Notes under the pieces: model-generated | What the model was told of the DNA's origin: nothing | The model's database searches: none | Seen by the model: the letters and a program-made list of their open reading frames with translations, nothing else | Program-made: the position numbers and the translations under genes | In this document: piece after piece, positions 23,883 through 25,625 of the stretch | Layout of the letters: each line of letters begins with the position of its first letter | Numbering within the stretch: the stretch's first letter is position 1 | Assembly: GCA_033722375.1 (NCBI GenBank) | Contig: JAWVZB010000042.1 | Location: 1 to 25,625 of the forward strand | Source of the DNA: JAWVZB01 sp033722375 | GTDB taxonomy: Bacteria > Actinomycetota > Nitriliruptoria > Nitriliruptorales > Nitriliruptoraceae | DNA length: 25,625 nt | Reading direction: 5' to 3'

Positions 23883-25070
23883 TCAGTCGCTGTCGGCGGT
23901 GCTGAGCTCGCCGCCGACATCCTCTTGGTGGGCCAGGTAGTCGCCGGCGCGGTACAGCGAGGCTGCCAGTGGCACACCGATGACGGCCCCCCAGGGACCC
24001 AGCAGGACCGCCCCGATCGTCACGGCGGCCAGCACCGCCAGCGGGTGGATCTCGACCGTTCGGCCGAGGATCCACGGGGCGAGCAGGTTCCCCTCGAGCT
24101 GCTGCACGACGACCACGATCGCCAAAGCGATGGCCCCGCCGGCGATTCCCTTCGTCGCCAGCCCGATGCCCACCGCCGCTGCTCCGGCGACGATCGAGCC
24201 GACCACCGGGACGAACGCACCGAGGAACACGAGGACCCCGAGGGCCACGGCCAGTGGGATCCCGGCGATGAGGAGGCCGATCGCCACGAGCACCCCGTCG
24301 ATACTGGCGATGATGGCCTGCCCTCGGATGTAGCCGCCCACGGTGCCCCAGGTCTGTCGGAGGATCTCCGCAGCCGACGATCGCCGCTCTTCGGGGAAGA
24401 GTCCGGCGATGAACCGGGCGATCTTGCGGCGGTCCTTGATGTAGAAGAACGTCGCGACGAGGAAGATGAAGAACTCCGTCGTGAACCGGATCAGTCCGCG
24501 GATCGCGGCGGCCGCAGCCTGTTGGGCGCTCTCGCCGATGCTGCTCGCGCCGCCGCCGGAACCCGACTGGCTCGAGCCCGATGACGATGACCCGCTGCCT
24601 CCCGAGTCACCGGAACCCGAGCTCTCACCACCGCCGTCGCTCGACGCGTCGGTCGTCGGGGAAGTGACCTCCCCCAGCAGCTCGTCGGCGGGGGGCACGA
24701 AGGGGAGCCGGTCGATCTTCGGTGCGATCTGGCGGTAGCTGTTCTTGACCTGCTGGGTGATGTTGTCGAGCTCCGACTGCACGTTGACGGTGATCACGGC
24801 CCCGATGCTGCCCACGACGAGTACGAACGCGAGCAGCATGAGGCCGGCGGCTCCCGCGGGAGGGACGCCCCGTTCCTCGAGCCAACGGGCCGGGGGGGTC
24901 AGCAAGGCTGCCAGGAACACCGCAACGCTGAGCGGGGCGACGACGATGCGGATGTAGCCGAGGCCACGCCACAGCAGGACGAAGGCGATCGCGAACCCGA
25001 CGAACGCCCACGCGTAGGCGCCCCACCGGATCGCGGGATGGTCCGAGCGCCACGCAGCGCGGTTCGCCAC
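23883..25070 (-). CDS. AI-2E transporter family (UPF0118/PerM-like) membrane protein
   Basis: 395 residues from GTG 25070 (minus strand); AGGAGG (plus-strand 25077-25082) lies six bases upstream and decides the start. Hydrophobic helices at about 17-35, 40-58 and 73-95 precede a soluble segment, then a cluster of C-terminal helices from about 193. Family marks include VAPLSVAVFLAALLTPPARWLEE, the GTVGGYIRGQAIIASIDGVL segment, IPLAVALGVLVFLGAFVPVVGSIV and GNLLAPWILGRTVEIHPLAV. The soluble loop carries a Gly/Ser-rich stretch at about residues 141-178. The family contains AI-2 exporters, Na+/H+ antiporter-like proteins and many of unknown role, so transport of AI-2 is not implied. Confidence 0.9.
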   Translation of the reverse strand: MANRAAWRSDHPAIRWGAYAWAFVGFAIAFVLLWRGLGYIRIVVAPLSVAVFLAALLTPPARWLEERGVPPAGAAGLMLLAFVLVVGSIGAVITVNVQSELDNITQQVKNSYRQIAPKIDRLPFVPPADELLGEVTSPTTDASSDGGGESSGSGDSGGSGSSSSGSSQSGSGGGASSIGESAQQAAAAAIRGLIRFTTEFFIFLVATFFYIKDRRKIARFIAGLFPEERRSSAAEILRQTWGTVGGYIRGQAIIASIDGVLVAIGLLIAGIPLAVALGVLVFLGAFVPVVGSIVAGAAAVGIGLATKGIAGGAIALAIVVVVQQLEGNLLAPWILGRTVEIHPLAVLAAVTIGAVLLGPWGAVIGVPLAASLYRAGDYLAHQEDVGGELSTADSD

Positions 25071-25155
25071 CGTTGTCCTCCTCTTCGGCACCGAGGATGC
25101 GCGATGCGACCGCGGCGTGACGCTCCGCATCCTGCCCGTCCGGTCGGCCGCTCGG

Positions 25156-25184
25156 TTGACCACCCTCATGGGCGGCCGTACCCT
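25156..25184 (+). promoter_or_regulatory. Promoter of rplU-rpmA
   Basis: TTGACC (25156-25161) and TACCCT (25179-25184) are separated by exactly 17 nt, a near-canonical sigma-70-class promoter and the best in the window. It predicts a leader of about 80 nt before rplU. The leader has a small hairpin, GCTC-CAGT-GAGC, but I see no recognised ribosomal-protein leader motif. Confidence 0.75.
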
Positions 25185-25271
25185 CGCGCAGCGGCGTCGT
25201 GCGACGTCCACCTCTCCGTCCTCGATGGACAAACAGCTCCAGTGAGCCACGCGCCAGGCAGGAGTCCGAAC

Positions 25272-25574
25272 GTGTACGCGGTCATCGCCACCGGCGGCAA
25301 GCAGTACCGGGTCGAACCCGGTCAGGAACTCGTGGTCGAGAAGCTCGAAGGCGACGTCGGCGCCACGATCGAGCTCCGCCCGGTCATGCTCGTCGGCGAC
25401 GACGGCGACGTGACCGTGGGGGACGACCTCGGTGACGAGTCGATCCCGGCCACGATCACGAGCCACGGTCGTGGAGAGAAGATCCGCGTGTTCAACTACA
25501 AGAACAAGAGCCGTCAGCACAAGCGCCGCGGTCACCGGCAGCACCAGACGACCATCAAGGTCGGCGACTTCTAG
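25272..25574 (+). CDS. rplU: 50S ribosomal protein bL21
   Basis: 100 residues from GTG 25272, with GGAG (25261-25264) seven bases upstream. Full-length bL21: YAVIATGGKQYRVEPGQELVVEKL at the start, RVFNYKNKSRQHKRRGHRQ with the KxR-rich 23S rRNA-binding region, and the HRQHQTTIKV end. It binds 23S rRNA in the large subunit. The stop TAG is followed by rpmA, whose Shine-Dalgarno sequence overlaps this stop. Confidence 0.98.
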   Translation: MYAVIATGGKQYRVEPGQELVVEKLEGDVGATIELRPVMLVGDDGDVTVGDDLGDESIPATITSHGRGEKIRVFNYKNKSRQHKRRGHRQHQTTIKVGDF

Positions 25575-25583
25575 GAGTTCCCA

Positions 25584-25625
25584 ATGGCACACAAGAAGGG
25601 CGGCGGCTCCTCCAACAACGGCCGC
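25584..25625 (+). CDS. rpmA: 50S ribosomal protein bL27 (5' end only, runs off the window)
   Basis: Fourteen codons are visible from ATG 25584 (MAHKKGGGSSNNGR), matching the conserved bL27 N-terminus. GGAG (25574-25577) overlaps the rplU stop and lies six bases upstream. bL27 reaches into the peptidyl-transferase centre. The N-terminus starts directly with MAHKK, so there is no cleaved extension of the kind found in some Firmicutes. Position after rplU is the universal bacterial order. Confidence 0.95.
   Translation, partial: MAHKKGGGSSNNGR

Noticed and set aside
25071..25592. Long N-terminal extension of the AI-2E-family protein on the minus strand
   Set aside because: It would run antisense through rplU and its promoter; GTG 25070 has a strong AGGAGG site.
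1..25625. CRISPR arrays, insertion sequences, phage genes
   Set aside because: No regularly spaced direct repeats, transposase motifs or terminal inverted repeats were seen; the only tandem repeat is the in-frame KGGNN unit.

Overview
The window is GC-rich bacterial chromosome, densely coded and almost all on the plus strand. The gene order clpX, valS, folC, ndk, mreB-mreC-mreD, PBP2, rodA, a TIGR03960/DUF2344 pair, rne/rng, rplU, rpmA is the conserved core order of rod-shaped Actinomycetota. Together with the GC-rich codon use, many GTG/TTG starts and actinobacterial-type MreB, this points to a high-GC actinobacterium. A deep branch such as Acidimicrobiia or Nitriliruptoria is my guess; the class is inference. 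There are no insertion sequences, phage genes, CRISPR arrays, tRNAs or rRNAs that I can support.

Layout. 1-4394: the 3' part of clpX, a PLP-dependent threonine/serine dehydratase translationally coupled to it through an apparent CTG start, then valS. 4394-7542: folC, a convergent secreted CAP-domain protein, ndk, and a short RadC-type JAB-domain protein. 7656-13459: the cell-elongation cluster mreB, mreC, mreD, PBP2 (mrdA) and rodA, with ATGA overlaps from mreC to PBP2. 13460-13804: a 345-nt non-coding, hairpin-rich stretch. 13805-18294: a B12-binding/radical SAM protein, its DUF2344 partner, and an RNase E/G with a basic repetitive N-terminus. 18366-25070: a block lying between rne and the ribosomal protein genes: a heterodimeric ABC exporter pair, a divergent aldehyde dehydrogenase, and a convergent AI-2E-family membrane protein. 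25272-25625: rplU and the start of rpmA.

How the genes work together. MreB, MreC, MreD, PBP2 and RodA form the elongasome: RodA polymerises glycan, PBP2 crosslinks it, and MreBCD organise the complex. The TIGR03960/DUF2344 pair and RNase E/G sit with rplU-rpmA in many genomes. The two ABC half-transporters carry complementary degenerate motifs, so one consensus and one degenerate ATP site are expected in a heterodimer.

Regulation. A recurring -10-like hexamer, TAC(C/G/T)CT, lies upstream of seven genes. At rplU it has a TTGACC -35 box at exactly 17 nt, and at the first ABC gene it sits so close to the ATG that a leaderless mRNA is expected. I did not find a clearly new multi-gene system. The best leads are the structured RNA-like region at 13460-13700, the CTG start at 726, the promoter motif and leaderless gene, the single TTA codon in mreD, and the HhH-less RadC.
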